A stretch of DNA of 64,000 bases from Pseudorhodoferax sp. Leaf267 (GCF_001422405.1 NZ_LMMV01000006.1:1-64000); one strand, 5' to 3'. Shown: positions 1 to 11,737, counted from the first letter of the stretch. The notes: generated by a model not told the origin, from the sequence alone. Numbers and translations are program-made.

Positions 1-118
1 TCATGGCCGCGCCGGTCTCTGGCCAGAAATGCCCGAGCAGCACGCCGATCACGATGGCGGTGATGACCTGGAAGTACAGGCTCTTGTAGAAGGGTTGCGG
101 GGCCGTTGGGTGGTCCAT
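1..118 (-). CDS. dctA: C4-dicarboxylate/H+ symporter, N-terminal fragment (cut by window edge)
   Basis: Only the first 39 codons are in the window. The ATG at 118 opens a peptide that runs [18 protein letters not shown] and continues [18 protein letters not shown]. The KSLYFQV(L/I)TAI-IGxLLGH pattern followed by a proline is the conserved first membrane segment of DctA-type (DAACS family) dicarboxylate transporters, which take up succinate, fumarate and malate across the inner membrane. A canonical sigma-54 promoter lies 38-53 bases upstream of the start, as expected if transcription depends on a DctB/DctD-type system. The rest of the gene is outside the window, so the assignment rests on the N-terminus plus the promoter type. 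The main alternative is a related glutamate/aspartate symporter of the same family. Confidence 0.8.
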   Translation of the reverse strand, partial: MDHPTAPQPFYKSLYFQVITAIVIGVLLGHFWPETGAAM

Positions 119-155
119 GGGCTTGTCTCTGCGGTGGTTGCGATGGGGAATGCAT

Positions 156-171
156 CGCAATGCGTGTGCCA
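156..171 (-). promoter_or_regulatory. Sigma-54 (RpoN) promoter for dctA
   Basis: Read on the minus strand the sequence is TGGCAC-ACGCA-TTGCG, a full match to the -24 (TGGCAC) and -12 (TTGC) elements with the required spacing. The -12 GC is about 45 bases upstream of the dctA ATG, leaving a leader of roughly 30 bases. The element agrees with the DctD/RpoN control known for dctA in other Proteobacteria. I see no clear activator site further upstream, only a short ACGG/CCGT inverted pair. Confidence 0.8.
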
Positions 172-339
172 GGCCAGCGACCGCAAAAAGCACACCCAAC
201 CGATTGATTTACAACGGCTTTTCAGAAACCGTGAGAGCCTCCATCCCGATCCGCCAGACAGCCCTGCGCTGACCTTCACGGAAACCCGGAAGCGCATCCC
301 AGGGCTTACCCTAGGCCCAGGAATCTGGGGCCTTCAAAG

Positions 340-380
340 CCGAACGGGCCCCGCTGGCCAATGCAGCGGGGCCCGTTCGG
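340..380 (-). terminator. Rho-independent-like terminator after typA
   Basis: A perfect 17-bp inverted repeat, CCGAACGGGCCCCGCTG and its complement, encloses a 7-base loop about 38 bases beyond the typA stop. On the minus strand the stem is followed by only a short CTTTG tract, so the U-run is weak. It closes the rimP-to-typA block. The remainder of the 300-base gap (119-417) holds the dctA promoter and no convincing gene. Confidence 0.65.
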
Positions 381-417
381 GCAAGGGCGAGGCCGGCAGC
401 GCCGGCCCCTGGGCCGA

Positions 418-2240
<1,823 letters not shown>

Positions 2241-2244
<4 letters not shown>

Positions 2245-3275
2245 GGTTGGCTTTCTAGGATCTGTTGAATTTCGGGTGGGCTCAGGAGCCGCGACGGAAT
2301 CAGTTCGCCGGCCTTGGCGTGGGCCGTGCCCAGCAAGGCGGCAGGCTCGGCGCCGAACACCGCGACGCGCTCGGCATCGGGCCAGGTGCCGCGCCGGCGC
2401 AGGCCGGACAGGAAACGGCCGGCATCTTCAGCCGCCAGCGTGACGGCCGCGTGATCGGCCAGCAAGGCCTGCGTGGGCAGCATCAGCGCCTCGCGCTCGG
2501 GTTCGGCCATGGCGATCAGCGCATCGAGCGTCACGCACTGCGCGATGTCGAACGGGCCGGTCACGACACGACGCAGCGCCGTCAGGTGACCGCCGCAGCC
2601 CAGGGCTTCGGCGATGTCTTCGCCCAGCGTGCGGATGTAGGTGCCCTTGGAGCAGCGCACGCGCAGGCGCAGCGCGGGCGCATCGCCTTGCAACTGCATG
2701 TCCAGCAGGTCCAGGTCGTGGATCACGACATGGCGCGCCGCGCGCTCCACGGTCTGGCCCTGGCGCGCGTACGCGTACAGCGCCTTGCCGTCCTTCTTGA
2801 GCGCGCTGTGCATGGGAGGGACCTGCGCGATCGGGCCCATGAAGCGGTCCAGCACCTCGACGACCTGGCCGGGCGTGCAGGCCACGGGCCGCTCGCGCAG
2901 CACCTCGCCCTCGGCATCGGCCGTGGTGGTCGTGACGCCCAGGCGGACGGTGGTCTCGTAGGTCTTGTCGGCGTCCAGATGCAGCTGGCTGAACTTGGTC
3001 GCCGCGCCGAAACACAGCGGCAGCACGCCGGTGGCCAAGGGGTCCAGCGTACCGGTATGGCCGGCCTTCTCGGCGCGCAGCAGCCACTTGGCCTTTTGCA
3101 AGGCGTCATTGCTGGAAAGACCCAGCGGCTTGTCGAGCAGCAATACCCCATGCACAGGGCGCCGCTGCACCCTGGTGCGTGGCGCGCGAACTGGACCCCC
3201 ACGCTCTTTCACTGCGTGTAAATCGCTGCCCCCCAAGGGGGCTCTCGCACCTTGGGGCGGCCCGGCGTTGCTCAC
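2241..3275 (-). CDS. truB: tRNA pseudouridine(55) synthase TruB
   Basis: The enzyme converts U55 of the tRNA T-loop to pseudouridine. [18 protein letters not shown] and [19 protein letters not shown] (catalytic Asp in TLDPLATG) are diagnostic, and the chain then follows TruB through [16 protein letters not shown]. The longest reading starts at a GTG three bases after the rbfA stop. Its first 21 residues ([20 protein letters not shown]...) are translated from an intergenic repeat and have no counterpart in the enzyme. In-frame GTGs at 3212 and just before [12 protein letters not shown] are equally possible, so the true start is uncertain. The stop overlaps the typA ATG (ATGA). Confidence 0.95.
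3225..3267. repeat. Comamonadaceae-type GC-rich intergenic repeat between rbfA and truB
   Basis: The stretch contains the palindrome GCCCCCCAAGGGGGC followed by CTTGGGGCGGCCCGGCG. From memory this pair of motifs recurs between genes across Comamonadaceae chromosomes. Here it sits between the rbfA stop and the conserved part of truB and is open in the truB frame, where it would encode [12 protein letters not shown]. Confidence 0.6.
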
Positions 3276-3278
3276 GGT

Positions 3279-3650
3279 CTAGTCGTCTTTCGCGCGCGAT
3301 GCGACGGCCTTGGCGATCAAGGCGTTCATGTCGGCGGCGTGTTCGGTCGTGCGGTCGAACTGGAAGTGCAGCGTGGGCACGGTGTGGATGTGCAGCCGCT
3401 TGAACAGATGGCTGCGCAGGAAGCCTGCGGCCTGGTTCAGCGCGGCCTCGGTCTCCACCGGGTCGCCCACGAGCAGGCTGAAGAACACCTTGGCATGGGC
3501 GTAGTCAGGCGTGACCTCCACGCCCTGGATCGTGACCATGCCCACGCGCGGGTCCTTCAACTCGCGCGCGAGCAGCTCGGTCAGATCGCGCTGGATCTGA
3601 TCGGCCACCTTCAGGCTGCGGTTGGGCGCGGAAGACTTTCTCGCCGGCAT
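3279..3650 (-). CDS. rbfA: 30S ribosome-binding factor RbfA
   Basis: RbfA binds maturing 30S subunits near the 16S rRNA 5' helix and is needed for 17S processing and cold adaptation. The sequence [19 protein letters not shown], then [18 protein letters not shown] and the [10 protein letters not shown] segment, shows the single KH-like domain. I start at the ATG at 3650 ([12 protein letters not shown]), which has AAGGAG six bases upstream; an in-frame start 15 bases earlier lacks support. The protein is 123 residues, normal for RbfA. It lies 21 bases after infB and directly before truB, the usual order. Confidence 0.95.
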   Translation of the reverse strand: MPARKSSAPNRSLKVADQIQRDLTELLARELKDPRVGMVTIQGVEVTPDYAHAKVFFSLLVGDPVETEAALNQAAGFLRSHLFKRLHIHTVPTLHFQFDRTTEHAADMNALIAKAVASRAKDD

Positions 3651-3671
3651 GTGGCTCCTTTGCAAGAACGC

Positions 3672-6572
3672 TTACAGCGTCCGTGCAATCTCCTTGATCT
3701 CGAAGATTTCGAGCTGATCGCCTTCGCGGATGTCGTTGTAGTTGCGCAGCTTGATACCGCACTCGAAGCCTTCGCGCACTTCCCGCACGTCATCCTTCAT
3801 GCGCTTGACCGATTCGATCTCGCCCGTGTAGATGACCACGTTCTCGCGCAGCAGGCGGAAGTGGGCATTGCGCTGCACCACGCCGTCGAGCACGTAGGAG
3901 CCGGCAATCGTGCCGATCTTCGTCGCCACGAACACCGTGCGGATCTCGGCATGGCCGATGACTTCCTCGCGGCGCTCGGGGGCCAGCATGCCGGCCATGG
4001 CCGTCTTGAGCTCGTCCACGGCGTCGTAGATGATGCTGTAGTACTTGAGCTCGACACCGTTGCCTTCGGCCAGCTTGCGCGCACCGACATCGGCACGCAC
4101 ATTGAAGCCGATGACCAGGCCCTTGGACGCGATCGCCAGGTTGACATCGGACTCGCTGATGCCGCCGACACCCGCGTACACGATCTGCACCTTGACCTCG
4201 TCGTTCGACAGCTTGAGCAGCGACTGCGACAGCGCCTCCTGCGAACCCTGCACATCGGACTTGATGATGAGGGGCAGCGTCTTGACTTCGCCCGCCGACA
4301 GGTCGGAGAACATGTTCTCCATCTTGGCAGCCTGTTGCTTGGCCAGCTTGGTGTTGCGGAACTTGCCCGCACGGTAGGTGGCGATCTCGCGCGCACGGCG
4401 CTCGTCCACCATCACCATGAAGTCGTCGCCGGCCTGCGGCACTTCGGTCAGGCCCTGGATTTCCACCGGGATCGACGGGCCGGCGGACTTGCTGACCCTG
4501 CCATCCTCGTCCAGCATGGCGCGCACACGGCCCGAGGTGGAACCGGCCAGCACCACGTCGCCGACCTTCAGCGTGCCGGACTGCACCAGCACCGTGGCCA
4601 CAGGACCGCGGCCCTTGTCCAGCTTGGCTTCGATGACCAGGCCCTTGGCAGCGGATTCGACCGGCGCCTTGAGCTCGAGCACTTCGGCCTGCAGCAACAC
4701 CTGCTCCAGCAGCGCGTCGATGCCCTGGCCGGTCTTGGCCGAGACTTCCACGAACGGCGAATCGCCGCCGAATTCTTCGGGCACGACCTGCTCGACCACG
4801 AGCTCGTTGCGCACGCGCTCGGAGTTCGCATCGGGCTTGTCGATCTTGTTGATCGCGACCACGATGGGCACACCCGCCGCCTTCGCGTGCTTGATGGCTT
4901 CCTTGGTCTGGGGCATGACGCCGTCGTCGGCCGCCACGACCAGGATCACGATGTCGGTGGCCTGCGCGCCGCGCGCCCGCATCGCCGTGAACGCCTCGTG
5001 GCCCGGGGTGTCCAGGAAGGACACCATGCCGCGTGCGGTCTCGACGTGGTAGGCACCGATGTGCTGCGTGATGCCACCGGCTTCGCCCGCGGCCACCTTG
5101 GCACGGCGGATGTAGTCCAGCAGCGAGGTCTTGCCGTGGTCCACGTGGCCCATGACGGTGACCACGGGGGCACGCGGCAGGGACTCGGACTGCTGTTGCG
5201 ACACTTCGTCTTCGGTGAAGGCTTCCGGGTCGTCCAGCGAGGCGATGACGGCCGTGTGGCCCATTTCCTCGACCACGATCATGGCCGTGTCCTGGTCCAG
5301 CGGCTGGTTGATGGTGACCATCTGGCCCAGCTTGATCAGGTGCTTGATGACCTCGGACGCCTTGATCGACATCTTGTGCGCCAGCTCGGCCACCGTGATG
5401 GTCTCGGGCACGTGCACCTCGATGATGCGCGTCTCGGCCTGCGCCTGCGGCGCATGATCCTCGCGGTGGTCGCGGTGGTCGCCACGGCGCCCCCGCGGGC
5501 CGCCGCGCCAGTTGCCGCGGCCCACACCGCCGCTGGAATCGCCGCGCGTGGGGATGGCCTTCTTCTTGGCCGGATCACCAGCCCAGGCGGACGACGTCTT
5601 GGCCGACTTGATTTCCTTGCCTGCGCCAGCCGGCGCAGCCGCCGGCGCACCGGGACGCGCGACGGTGCTGCCGGCAGCCGGCTTGTGCAGCGTGCCCTTG
5701 ACGCCGGGCTTGGCCGCCTCGGGCGCCTTGACGACGGGCTTGGGCTCTTCCTTCTTGGCGACCAGCACCTTCTTGGGCGCCGCCATCATGGAACGGATCG
5801 CAGCGGCTTCGGCTTCGGCCTTGCGACGGCGCTCGGCCAGGTCGCGCGCACGCGCTGCTTCGTCTTCGGCACGTGCCTTGGACTCTGCAGCCGCGGCAGC
5901 GGCCTTGTCGCGTTGCGCGGCTTCTGCCTTGGCCTGGGCATCGGGCACCGGCACGGCCGGGGCCTGCGCCTCTGGCGCCTTGGCCTGCGGTGCGGCGGCT
6001 TGCGCCTTGGCCTGGGCCGCCTGCTCCAGCTTGTGCGCAGCCTCGGCAGCAGCAGCCGCAGTGGCGGCCTCCTGCGCGGCCTTGGCGGCGGCTTCGCGTT
6101 CGCGTTGTTCCTGGGCTTCGCGCTGGCGGCGCTGCTCGGCGAGCTCTTCTTCCTGGCGACGAATCAGCTCGGCCTGGTGGCGGGCTTCTTCCTCGCGGCG
6201 GGCAAGCTCGGCGTCCTCGGCACTCGTGTCGACGACTTCTTCGGGCGCTTCGCCCTCGCCCTCGGCGACATCGTCACGCTTGATGAAGGTGCGCTTCTTG
6301 CGCACCTCGACCTGGATCGTGCGCGCCCGGCCGGAGGCGTCGGCCTGCTTGATCTCGGTGGTCGACTTCTTGACCAGCGTGATCTTCTTGCGTTCGGCCG
6401 ACAGCGTGCCATGGCTGGCCTGCAGGTAGTTCAGCAGCTTTTGCTTGTCGGCTTCGGACAGCACATCGGCGGACGACTGCTTGGACACGCCTGCGCCCTT
6501 CAATTGCTCGAGCAGGGTTTCCGCAGGCTTCTTCAGTTCGGTGGCGAATTCAGCGACGGTGGTAGTGGACAT
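3672..6572 (-). CDS. infB: Translation initiation factor IF-2
   Basis: IF-2 is the GTPase that recruits fMet-tRNA to the 30S subunit and promotes subunit joining. The 966-residue chain has an N-terminal IF2_N domain (about residues 1-50), a long Ala/Glu/Lys/Pro-rich linker to about residue 370, a second IF2_N domain ([15 protein letters not shown]), then the GTPase core. The core shows [16 protein letters not shown] (about 470-485), [17 protein letters not shown] and NKIDKPDAN, followed by the C-terminal beta-barrel domains ending KEIARTL. The long charged linker is usual in beta- and gammaproteobacteria. It lies 24 bases downstream of nusA and just before rbfA. Confidence 0.97.
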   Translation of the reverse strand: MSTTTVAEFATELKKPAETLLEQLKGAGVSKQSSADVLSEADKQKLLNYLQASHGTLSAERKKITLVKKSTTEIKQADASGRARTIQVEVRKKRTFIKRDDVAEGEGEAPEEVVDTSAEDAELARREEEARHQAELIRRQEEELAEQRRQREAQEQREREAAAKAAQEAATAAAAAEAAHKLEQAAQAKAQAAAPQAKAPEAQAPAVPVPDAQAKAEAAQRDKAAAAAAESKARAEDEAARARDLAERRRKAEAEAAAIRSMMAAPKKVLVAKKEEPKPVVKAPEAAKPGVKGTLHKPAAGSTVARPGAPAAAPAGAGKEIKSAKTSSAWAGDPAKKKAIPTRGDSSGGVGRGNWRGGPRGRRGDHRDHREDHAPQAQAETRIIEVHVPETITVAELAHKMSIKASEVIKHLIKLGQMVTINQPLDQDTAMIVVEEMGHTAVIASLDDPEAFTEDEVSQQQSESLPRAPVVTVMGHVDHGKTSLLDYIRRAKVAAGEAGGITQHIGAYHVETARGMVSFLDTPGHEAFTAMRARGAQATDIVILVVAADDGVMPQTKEAIKHAKAAGVPIVVAINKIDKPDANSERVRNELVVEQVVPEEFGGDSPFVEVSAKTGQGIDALLEQVLLQAEVLELKAPVESAAKGLVIEAKLDKGRGPVATVLVQSGTLKVGDVVLAGSTSGRVRAMLDEDGRVSKSAGPSIPVEIQGLTEVPQAGDDFMVMVDERRAREIATYRAGKFRNTKLAKQQAAKMENMFSDLSAGEVKTLPLIIKSDVQGSQEALSQSLLKLSNDEVKVQIVYAGVGGISESDVNLAIASKGLVIGFNVRADVGARKLAEGNGVELKYYSIIYDAVDELKTAMAGMLAPERREEVIGHAEIRTVFVATKIGTIAGSYVLDGVVQRNAHFRLLRENVVIYTGEIESVKRMKDDVREVREGFECGIKLRNYNDIREGDQLEIFEIKEIARTL

Positions 6573-6596
6573 GTGTTGTGCGACCTTTCATGACCG

Positions 6597-8093
6597 TTAC
6601 TCTTGAGAAGCGGCATCGCTGGTAAACCAGTGTTCGCGCGCCTTCATGATCAACGTCGTGGCCTCGTCCGCAGACTGGCCGGTAATTTCAGTGAGTTCAT
6701 CGACGGCCAGATCGGCCAGATCGTCGCGGGTGTTCACCCCGTTCGCTTGCAGCTTGTCGATCAGGTCGGCGGGCAGGCCTTCCAGATCACGCAAATCTTG
6801 CGAGACTTCGTTCACGCCTTCTTCCCGCGCGATCTCCATGGTGAGCAGGGCATCCTTGGCACGCGAACGCAGCTCGGTCACCGTCTCTTCGTCGAAGCTC
6901 TCGATTTCCAGCATCTCCTGCAGCGGCACATAGGCCACCTCCTCCAGGCTGGTGAAGCCTTCGGAAATCAGGATGTCGGCGATCTCCTCGTCCACATCGA
7001 GTTTTTCCATGAACAGCTTGCGGCTGGAATCGGTCTCGTCGGCCTGCTTCTGTGCAGACTCGGCGGCATCCATGATGTTGATCTTCCAGCCGGTCAGCTC
7101 GGAGGCCAGGCGCACGTTCTGCCCGCCGCGGCCGATGGCAATCGCGAGGTTTTCCTCGTCGACCACCACGTCCATGGCATGGCGCTCCTCGTCCACGACG
7201 ATGGAGGACACGTTGGCCGGCGCCAGCGCACCGATCACGAACTGCGCCGGGTCTTCGCTCCACAGCACGATGTCGACGCGCTCGCCGGCCAACTCGTTCG
7301 TGACGGCGTTGACCCGCGTGCCGCGCACGCCGACGCAGGTGCCGATCGGGTCGACGCGCTTGTCATGCGACAGCACGGCGATCTTGGCGCGCGAGCCGGA
7401 GTCGCGGGCGCAGGACTTGATCTCCAAGAGGCCCTGTTCGATCTCGGGCACTTCCTGGCGGAACAGCTCGACCATGTACTCGGGCGCCGAGCGCGACAGG
7501 ATGATGGGCGCGCCGCGCAGCGTCAGGTCCACCTCCATGATCATGGCCCGCACGCGGTCGCCGGTGCGCAGGTTTTCCTTGGGGATCATCTCGCTGCGGC
7601 GCAGCCGGCCTTCGACACGCCCGCTCTCCACGATGATGTCGCCCTTGTCCATGCGCTTGACGGTGCCGACGAAGATCTTGTCGCCGCGCGACATGAAGTC
7701 GTTGAGCAGCATCTCGCGCTCGGCGTCGCGGATCTTCTGCAGGATGACCTGCTTGGCGGCCATGGCGCCGATGCGGCCGATGGGCACGGAGTCCACCGGC
7801 TTCTCGATGAAGTCGCCTTCCTCGATGTCGGAGATGTCTTCCTTGACGTCGGAGAACAGTTCTTCGGCTTCCGGGTTCTGCAAGCCGGCGGCGTCGGGCA
7901 CGACCAGCCAGCGGCGGAAGGTTTCATAGTCGCCGCTGTCACGGTCCACGGCCACGCGGATGTCCACCTCGCCCTGGTACAGCTTTTTCGTGGCCTGGGC
8001 CAGTGCCGCCTCGACGGCACCGAACACCACGTCCCGCTCCACGTTCTTCTCACGCGAGATCGCGTCGACCAACATCAACATTTCGCGATTCAT
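6597..8093 (-). CDS. nusA: Transcription termination/antitermination protein NusA
   Basis: NusA binds RNA polymerase and nascent RNA and modulates pausing, termination and antitermination. I start at the ATG at 8093 ([20 protein letters not shown]), with GGAG nine bases upstream, not at the longer in-frame start 18 bases before. The 498-residue protein shows the N-terminal polymerase-binding domain, S1 domain, two KH domains ([31 protein letters not shown]) and two C-terminal acidic repeats ending [15 protein letters not shown]. It follows rimP by 66 bases and precedes infB, the standard operon. Confidence 0.97.
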   Translation of the reverse strand: MNREMLMLVDAISREKNVERDVVFGAVEAALAQATKKLYQGEVDIRVAVDRDSGDYETFRRWLVVPDAAGLQNPEAEELFSDVKEDISDIEEGDFIEKPVDSVPIGRIGAMAAKQVILQKIRDAEREMLLNDFMSRGDKIFVGTVKRMDKGDIIVESGRVEGRLRRSEMIPKENLRTGDRVRAMIMEVDLTLRGAPIILSRSAPEYMVELFRQEVPEIEQGLLEIKSCARDSGSRAKIAVLSHDKRVDPIGTCVGVRGTRVNAVTNELAGERVDIVLWSEDPAQFVIGALAPANVSSIVVDEERHAMDVVVDEENLAIAIGRGGQNVRLASELTGWKINIMDAAESAQKQADETDSSRKLFMEKLDVDEEIADILISEGFTSLEEVAYVPLQEMLEIESFDEETVTELRSRAKDALLTMEIAREEGVNEVSQDLRDLEGLPADLIDKLQANGVNTRDDLADLAVDELTEITGQSADEATTLIMKAREHWFTSDAASQE

Positions 8094-8159
8094 GTCACGC
8101 TTCTCCTGCAACGTTCACACCAAACACCCGGGCCCCGGCCGCGAAGCACCGCCCGCCCC

Positions 8160-8744
8160 TCAATCGGTATCCGCGGCACCGCCGCGGCCCTTGAAATTCA
8201 CCACCGGTGCCAGCCGCGCGTCGCGCAGCTCGTCCAGCGTAAAACCCAACACATTCACCGGCAACGGCTGCGCCTTCTTGCCAGGCTTTTTGCCCGGCTT
8301 GGCCGCTGGCGGCTCCTCGGTCCAGAGCAGTTGCCATTGCACGGCACCACCAGGCTCGGAGGGCGCCACGCGTTCCAGCGTGCCGCGAAACTTCTTGCGA
8401 CTGGCATGCACCTGGCCGCCAGCAGCAGAGCCCAGCGGCGCCTTCAGTGTCAGGTCGACCAGCGCGCCGGCAAAACGCTCGAAGTCAGACACGCGCCTGA
8501 GCGGTCGGTCGATACCGGGCGAGGACACCTCCAGCCGGCGGTACTCGACCCCTTCGACCTCCAGGCCGAACTGCAGCTGGCGCGTGACCTTTTCGCAGTC
8601 TTCCACCGTGATGAAGCGCTCCACGCCAGGCGCCCAGGGGTGGTCGATCGTGATGCGCAGCAGCCCGCCGGCGGACCGTTCGATCTCCACCAGTTCGTAT
8701 CCCAGACCCTGTACGGTCTTGTCCACCAGCTCCTGCAATGCCAC
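8160..8744 (-). CDS. rimP: Ribosome maturation factor RimP
   Basis: RimP assists 30S maturation. The 194-residue protein starts MALQELVDKTVQGLGYELVE and contains the family motifs LRITIDHPWAP, VTVEDCEKVTRQL-type segments (here ITVEDCEKVTRQLQF) and the hallmark EVSSPGIDRPL. The C-terminal domain carries a Lys/Pro-rich insertion (PAAKPGKKPGKKAQPLPV), which is common in betaproteobacteria. AAGGAG lies 9 bases upstream of the ATG. It is the first gene of the block; its promoter must lie in the short AT-rich stretch before it, partly overlapping the terminator of the preceding yej operon. Confidence 0.93.
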   Translation of the reverse strand: MALQELVDKTVQGLGYELVEIERSAGGLLRITIDHPWAPGVERFITVEDCEKVTRQLQFGLEVEGVEYRRLEVSSPGIDRPLRRVSDFERFAGALVDLTLKAPLGSAAGGQVHASRKKFRGTLERVAPSEPGGAVQWQLLWTEEPPAAKPGKKPGKKAQPLPVNVLGFTLDELRDARLAPVVNFKGRGGAADTD

Positions 8745-8787
8745 GGCTCTCCTTACCTGCGCCCGAATCTCTCAAAATAAAGCGACC

Positions 8788-8819
8788 AAAAAAAACGGGC
8801 GGTAAATACCCGCCCGTTT
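8788..8819 (-). terminator. Rho-independent terminator of the yejABEF operon
   Basis: A 10-bp stem AAACGGGCGG/CCGCCCGTTT around a 7-base loop is followed on the minus strand by a run of eight T. It lies about 50 bases after the yejF stop and just upstream of rimP, so it separates the two minus-strand transcription units. Confidence 0.88.
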
Positions 8820-8867
8820 GGTCGTGAAGCAGCGATTGTAACGCAGAACGCGATGAATTGCCCGAGG

Positions 8868-10505
8868 TTAGGGGGCGCTTGACGCCTGAAACGCGCGATC
8901 CGAGAGCGCCGCCGCAGCAACTAGCGCCTGTGTGTAGGCATGGCGGGGGGCGCCCAGGACGGCGTCCACGCTGCCGGACTCCAGGATCTCGCCATCTTTC
9001 ATGACGATGACCTGGTGCGCCATGGCGCGCACCACGTCCACGTCGTGCGTGATCAGCAGATAGGCCAGCCCACGCTCGCGCTGGAGCCGCTGCAGCAACT
9101 GCAGCACCTGTTTCTGGATCGTCACATCCAGCGCGCTGGTGGGCTCGTCCAGCACGAGGAGTTGCGGATCGACCACCAGCGCACGCGCGATCGCCAGGCG
9201 CTGGCGCTGGCCGCCGGAAAACTCGTGCGGGTAGCGCTGTAGCAAGCCTGGAAAGCGTGCCGGCGTCATGCCCACGCTGTCCAGCGCCTCCAGCACACGC
9301 GCTCGGCGCTCTACCTCGGAAAGTTGCCGTACATGCACCTTGAGCCCCTCGCCCACGATGTCTTCGACCGTCATGCGCGGCGATAGCGACGAGAACGGGT
9401 CCTGGAACACCACCTGCACGGCACGGCGCAGGGCCAGGTTGCCGCGCGTGTCGCGCCCCCAGGCGCCGCCGGCGACTGCCAAGCGTCCCTCGAACGGCAC
9501 CAGCCCCAGCGCCGCCAGCGCCAGCGTGGACTTGCCGGAACCGGATTCGCCGACCACGCCCAGCGTTTGCCCCGGCGCAACCTGGAAATCCGCCCCCTGG
9601 ACCGCCACGAAACGGCCCTTGCGGAACCAGCCCTGGATGCCGGAACGCGGCACCGGGTAGGTCACGCGCACACCTTCGCCGCGCAGCACGACCGCCTGCG
9701 TCGGCGCGGGCTCCACCACGTCGCGCGCCGGCCGGCTGTCCAACAGGCGCTGCGTGTAGGGATGGCGCGGGCGGGCGAACAATTCGGCGACCGCGCCCTG
9801 CTCCACGATGTGGCCGGACTCCATCACGGCAACTCGATCTGCGAAGCGGCGCACGAGGTTCAGGTCATGCGTGATGAGCAGCACGGCCATGCCGTTCTTG
9901 CGCTGCAGATCGGACAGCAACTCCAGGATCTGGCTGCGCAGCGTGACGTCGAGCGCCGTCGTGGGCTCGTCCGCCAGCAACAGCGCAGGCTTGCAGGCCA
10001 GGGCCATGGCGATCATGGCGCGCTGGCGCTGGCCGCCCGACAACTGGTGCGGAAAGGCCTGCGCGCGTCGCTCGGGCTCAGGAATGCCGGTGTCGCCGAG
10101 CAGGCGCACGGCATGGGCCCAGGCCTCGCCGCGCAGCAGGGCCTGCTTGAGCTGCAGCACCTCGGCGATCTGCTCGCCGACGCTGAACAGCGGGTTCAGC
10201 GCCGTCATCGGCTCCTGAAAGATCATGGCGATCTCCTGCCCTCGCAGGCCGCGCAGCGACCGCTCGGGCAGGCTCACCAGGTCGACCCAGCCTTCACGGC
10301 TCTGGAACAGCGCCTGGCCGCCCAGGCGCGCATCCGGCAGCAGGCGCAGCAGGCTCAGCGCAGTCACGGTCTTGCCCGAACCGGACTCGCCGACCAAGGC
10401 CAGCTTTTCGCCCGGCGCGATCGTGAAATCCACCCCGTGCACGACCGTGTTCTCGCCGAACGCAATTTGCAACTGCTTGACGTTCAACAGCAATGGCTGC
10501 GTCAT
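8868..10505 (-). CDS. yejF: Peptide ABC transporter, duplicated ATP-binding protein (YejF-like)
   Basis: The protein energises import of oligopeptides (microcin C or similar peptides in the E. coli YejABEF system). Two complete ABC domains are visible: the first has ALVGESGSGKT, QLSGGQRQRAMI and LADEPTTALDV; the second has GVVGESGSGKS, EFSGGQRQRLAIARAL and LVLDEPTSALDV. The 545 residues fit the fused YejF/DppDF form. Its ATG overlaps the yejE stop (ATGA), so the two are coupled, and a strong terminator follows. DppD/DppF-type transporters usually have separate subunits, which favours YejF. Confidence 0.92.
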   Translation of the reverse strand: MTQPLLLNVKQLQIAFGENTVVHGVDFTIAPGEKLALVGESGSGKTVTALSLLRLLPDARLGGQALFQSREGWVDLVSLPERSLRGLRGQEIAMIFQEPMTALNPLFSVGEQIAEVLQLKQALLRGEAWAHAVRLLGDTGIPEPERRAQAFPHQLSGGQRQRAMIAMALACKPALLLADEPTTALDVTLRSQILELLSDLQRKNGMAVLLITHDLNLVRRFADRVAVMESGHIVEQGAVAELFARPRHPYTQRLLDSRPARDVVEPAPTQAVVLRGEGVRVTYPVPRSGIQGWFRKGRFVAVQGADFQVAPGQTLGVVGESGSGKSTLALAALGLVPFEGRLAVAGGAWGRDTRGNLALRRAVQVVFQDPFSSLSPRMTVEDIVGEGLKVHVRQLSEVERRARVLEALDSVGMTPARFPGLLQRYPHEFSGGQRQRLAIARALVVDPQLLVLDEPTSALDVTIQKQVLQLLQRLQRERGLAYLLITHDVDVVRAMAHQVIVMKDGEILESGSVDAVLGAPRHAYTQALVAAAALSDRAFQASSAP

Positions 10506-11551
10506 GTTTCGGCCTTACGCGGGTCCAGCGCATCGCGCAGGGCGTCGCCCATGAAGGTCAGCAGCATCAGCGTGACCATCAGCACGCCGAAGGTCGACAT
10601 CGAAATCCACCAGGCGTCGATGTTGGCCTTGCCCTGGTTCAGCAACTCGCCCAGCGACGGCGTGCCGGGCGGCACGCCCAGGCCCAGGAAGTCCAGCGAG
10701 GTCAGCGCCAGAATGGCAGCACTCATGCGGAATGGCAGGAACGTCACGACGGGCACCATGCTGTTGGGCAGGATGTGGCGCCACATGATCTGCAGGTTGG
10801 ACACGCCCAACGCACGAGCGGCACGCACGTAGTCCATCTGCCGGTTGCGCAGGAACTCGGCGCGCACATAGTCCGACAGGCCCATCCAGCCGAACAGCGA
10901 CAGCAGCACCAGCAGCAGCGCCACGCTGGGCGCGAAGATCGCGCTGAAGATGATGAGCAGGTAGAGCTCGGGCATGGAGCCCCAGATCTCGATCAACCGC
11001 TGCAGCACCAGGTCGGTCCTGCCGCCGGCATAGCCCTGGATGGCACCGGCCACGATGCCCAGCACCACGCCGATGGCCGTCAGCGCCAGCGCGAACAGCA
11101 CGCTCACGCGGAACCCATAGATCAACTGAGCCAGCAGGTCACGGCCGCGGTCGTCCGTCCCGAAGTAGTTTTCCGACGACGGCGCGGCCGGGTTCGGCGA
11201 CTTGGCGAAGTAGTTCAGCGTGCGCGGGCCGTAGGGGTTGGGTGCGTACACAGCCCAGTTGTCGCCGCCCTTGATGCGGTCACGGATGAATGGGTCCAGG
11301 TAGTCGGCAGGCGTCTCGAAGTCGCCCCCGAAAGTCTTCTCCGAATAGTCGCGCAGCACGGGGAAGTAGGTCGCGCCCTCGTAGCGCACGACGAGCGGCT
11401 TGTCGGTCGACAGCACTTCGGCGAAGAGGCTCAACACGACCAGCGTGCTGAAGATGAGCAGGCTCCAGAAGCCCAGCCGGTTGCGTCGAAAGCGCTGCCA
11501 GGCGCGACGGCCGGGCGAGAGGTGGACGGCGAGCGAAGCTGTGGCCTTCAT
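10502..11551 (-). CDS. yejE: Peptide ABC transporter permease (YejE-like)
   Basis: This is the second inner-membrane permease of the YejABEF importer. The N-terminal membrane helix (LGFWSLLIFSTLVVLSLFAE) is followed by a periplasmic loop, the segment YFGTDDRGRDLLAQLIYGFR typical of DppC/OppC/YejE permeases, and further helices with the EAA-like motif YVRAARALGVSNLQIMWRH. I start at the ATG at 11551 (MKATASLAVHLSPG), giving 349 residues; the longer frame simply reads out of frame through the upstream antitoxin remnant. The start overlaps the stop of that remnant (ATGA) and the stop overlaps yejF (ATGA). Confidence 0.92.
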   Translation of the reverse strand: MKATASLAVHLSPGRRAWQRFRRNRLGFWSLLIFSTLVVLSLFAEVLSTDKPLVVRYEGATYFPVLRDYSEKTFGGDFETPADYLDPFIRDRIKGGDNWAVYAPNPYGPRTLNYFAKSPNPAAPSSENYFGTDDRGRDLLAQLIYGFRVSVLFALALTAIGVVLGIVAGAIQGYAGGRTDLVLQRLIEIWGSMPELYLLIIFSAIFAPSVALLLVLLSLFGWMGLSDYVRAEFLRNRQMDYVRAARALGVSNLQIMWRHILPNSMVPVVTFLPFRMSAAILALTSLDFLGLGVPPGTPSLGELLNQGKANIDAWWISMSTFGVLMVTLMLLTFMGDALRDALDPRKAET

Positions 11552-11682
11552 TCCGTGAGAGGGTTCAGAAAGGCGCTGCCGCAGCCACTGAAGTCGCGTA
11601 CGTCGATGGCCCGAGGCTCCTGCGCGCTCAGCCGCACGGCCTCGGAGAACTGCTGCCTGGTGGTGGCGATGTTCCAGTCCAT
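11548..11682 (-). pseudogene. Truncated Phd/YefM-type antitoxin remnant inside the yej operon
   Basis: A 44-codon ORF starts MDWNIATTRQQFSEAVRLSA and continues QEPRAI before diverging into DVRDFSGCGSAFLNPLTE. The first 26 residues resemble the DNA-binding half of Phd/YefM antitoxins, whose usual continuation (Arg-Asp/Gly-Lys-Pro-Val-Ala-Val) is lost. A good GGGAG site lies six bases before the ATG, so it may be translated, and its TGA overlaps the yejE ATG. No toxin gene is next to it. Either it is an insertion remnant kept because it couples yejE translation, or a degraded solitary antitoxin. Family assignment is from the N-terminal pattern only. Confidence 0.6.
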
Positions 11683-11737
11683 GGTCATCTCCCACAGTCA
11701 AAGGTGGACACGCTATTCATTGAAGTTCCCATGCCCG

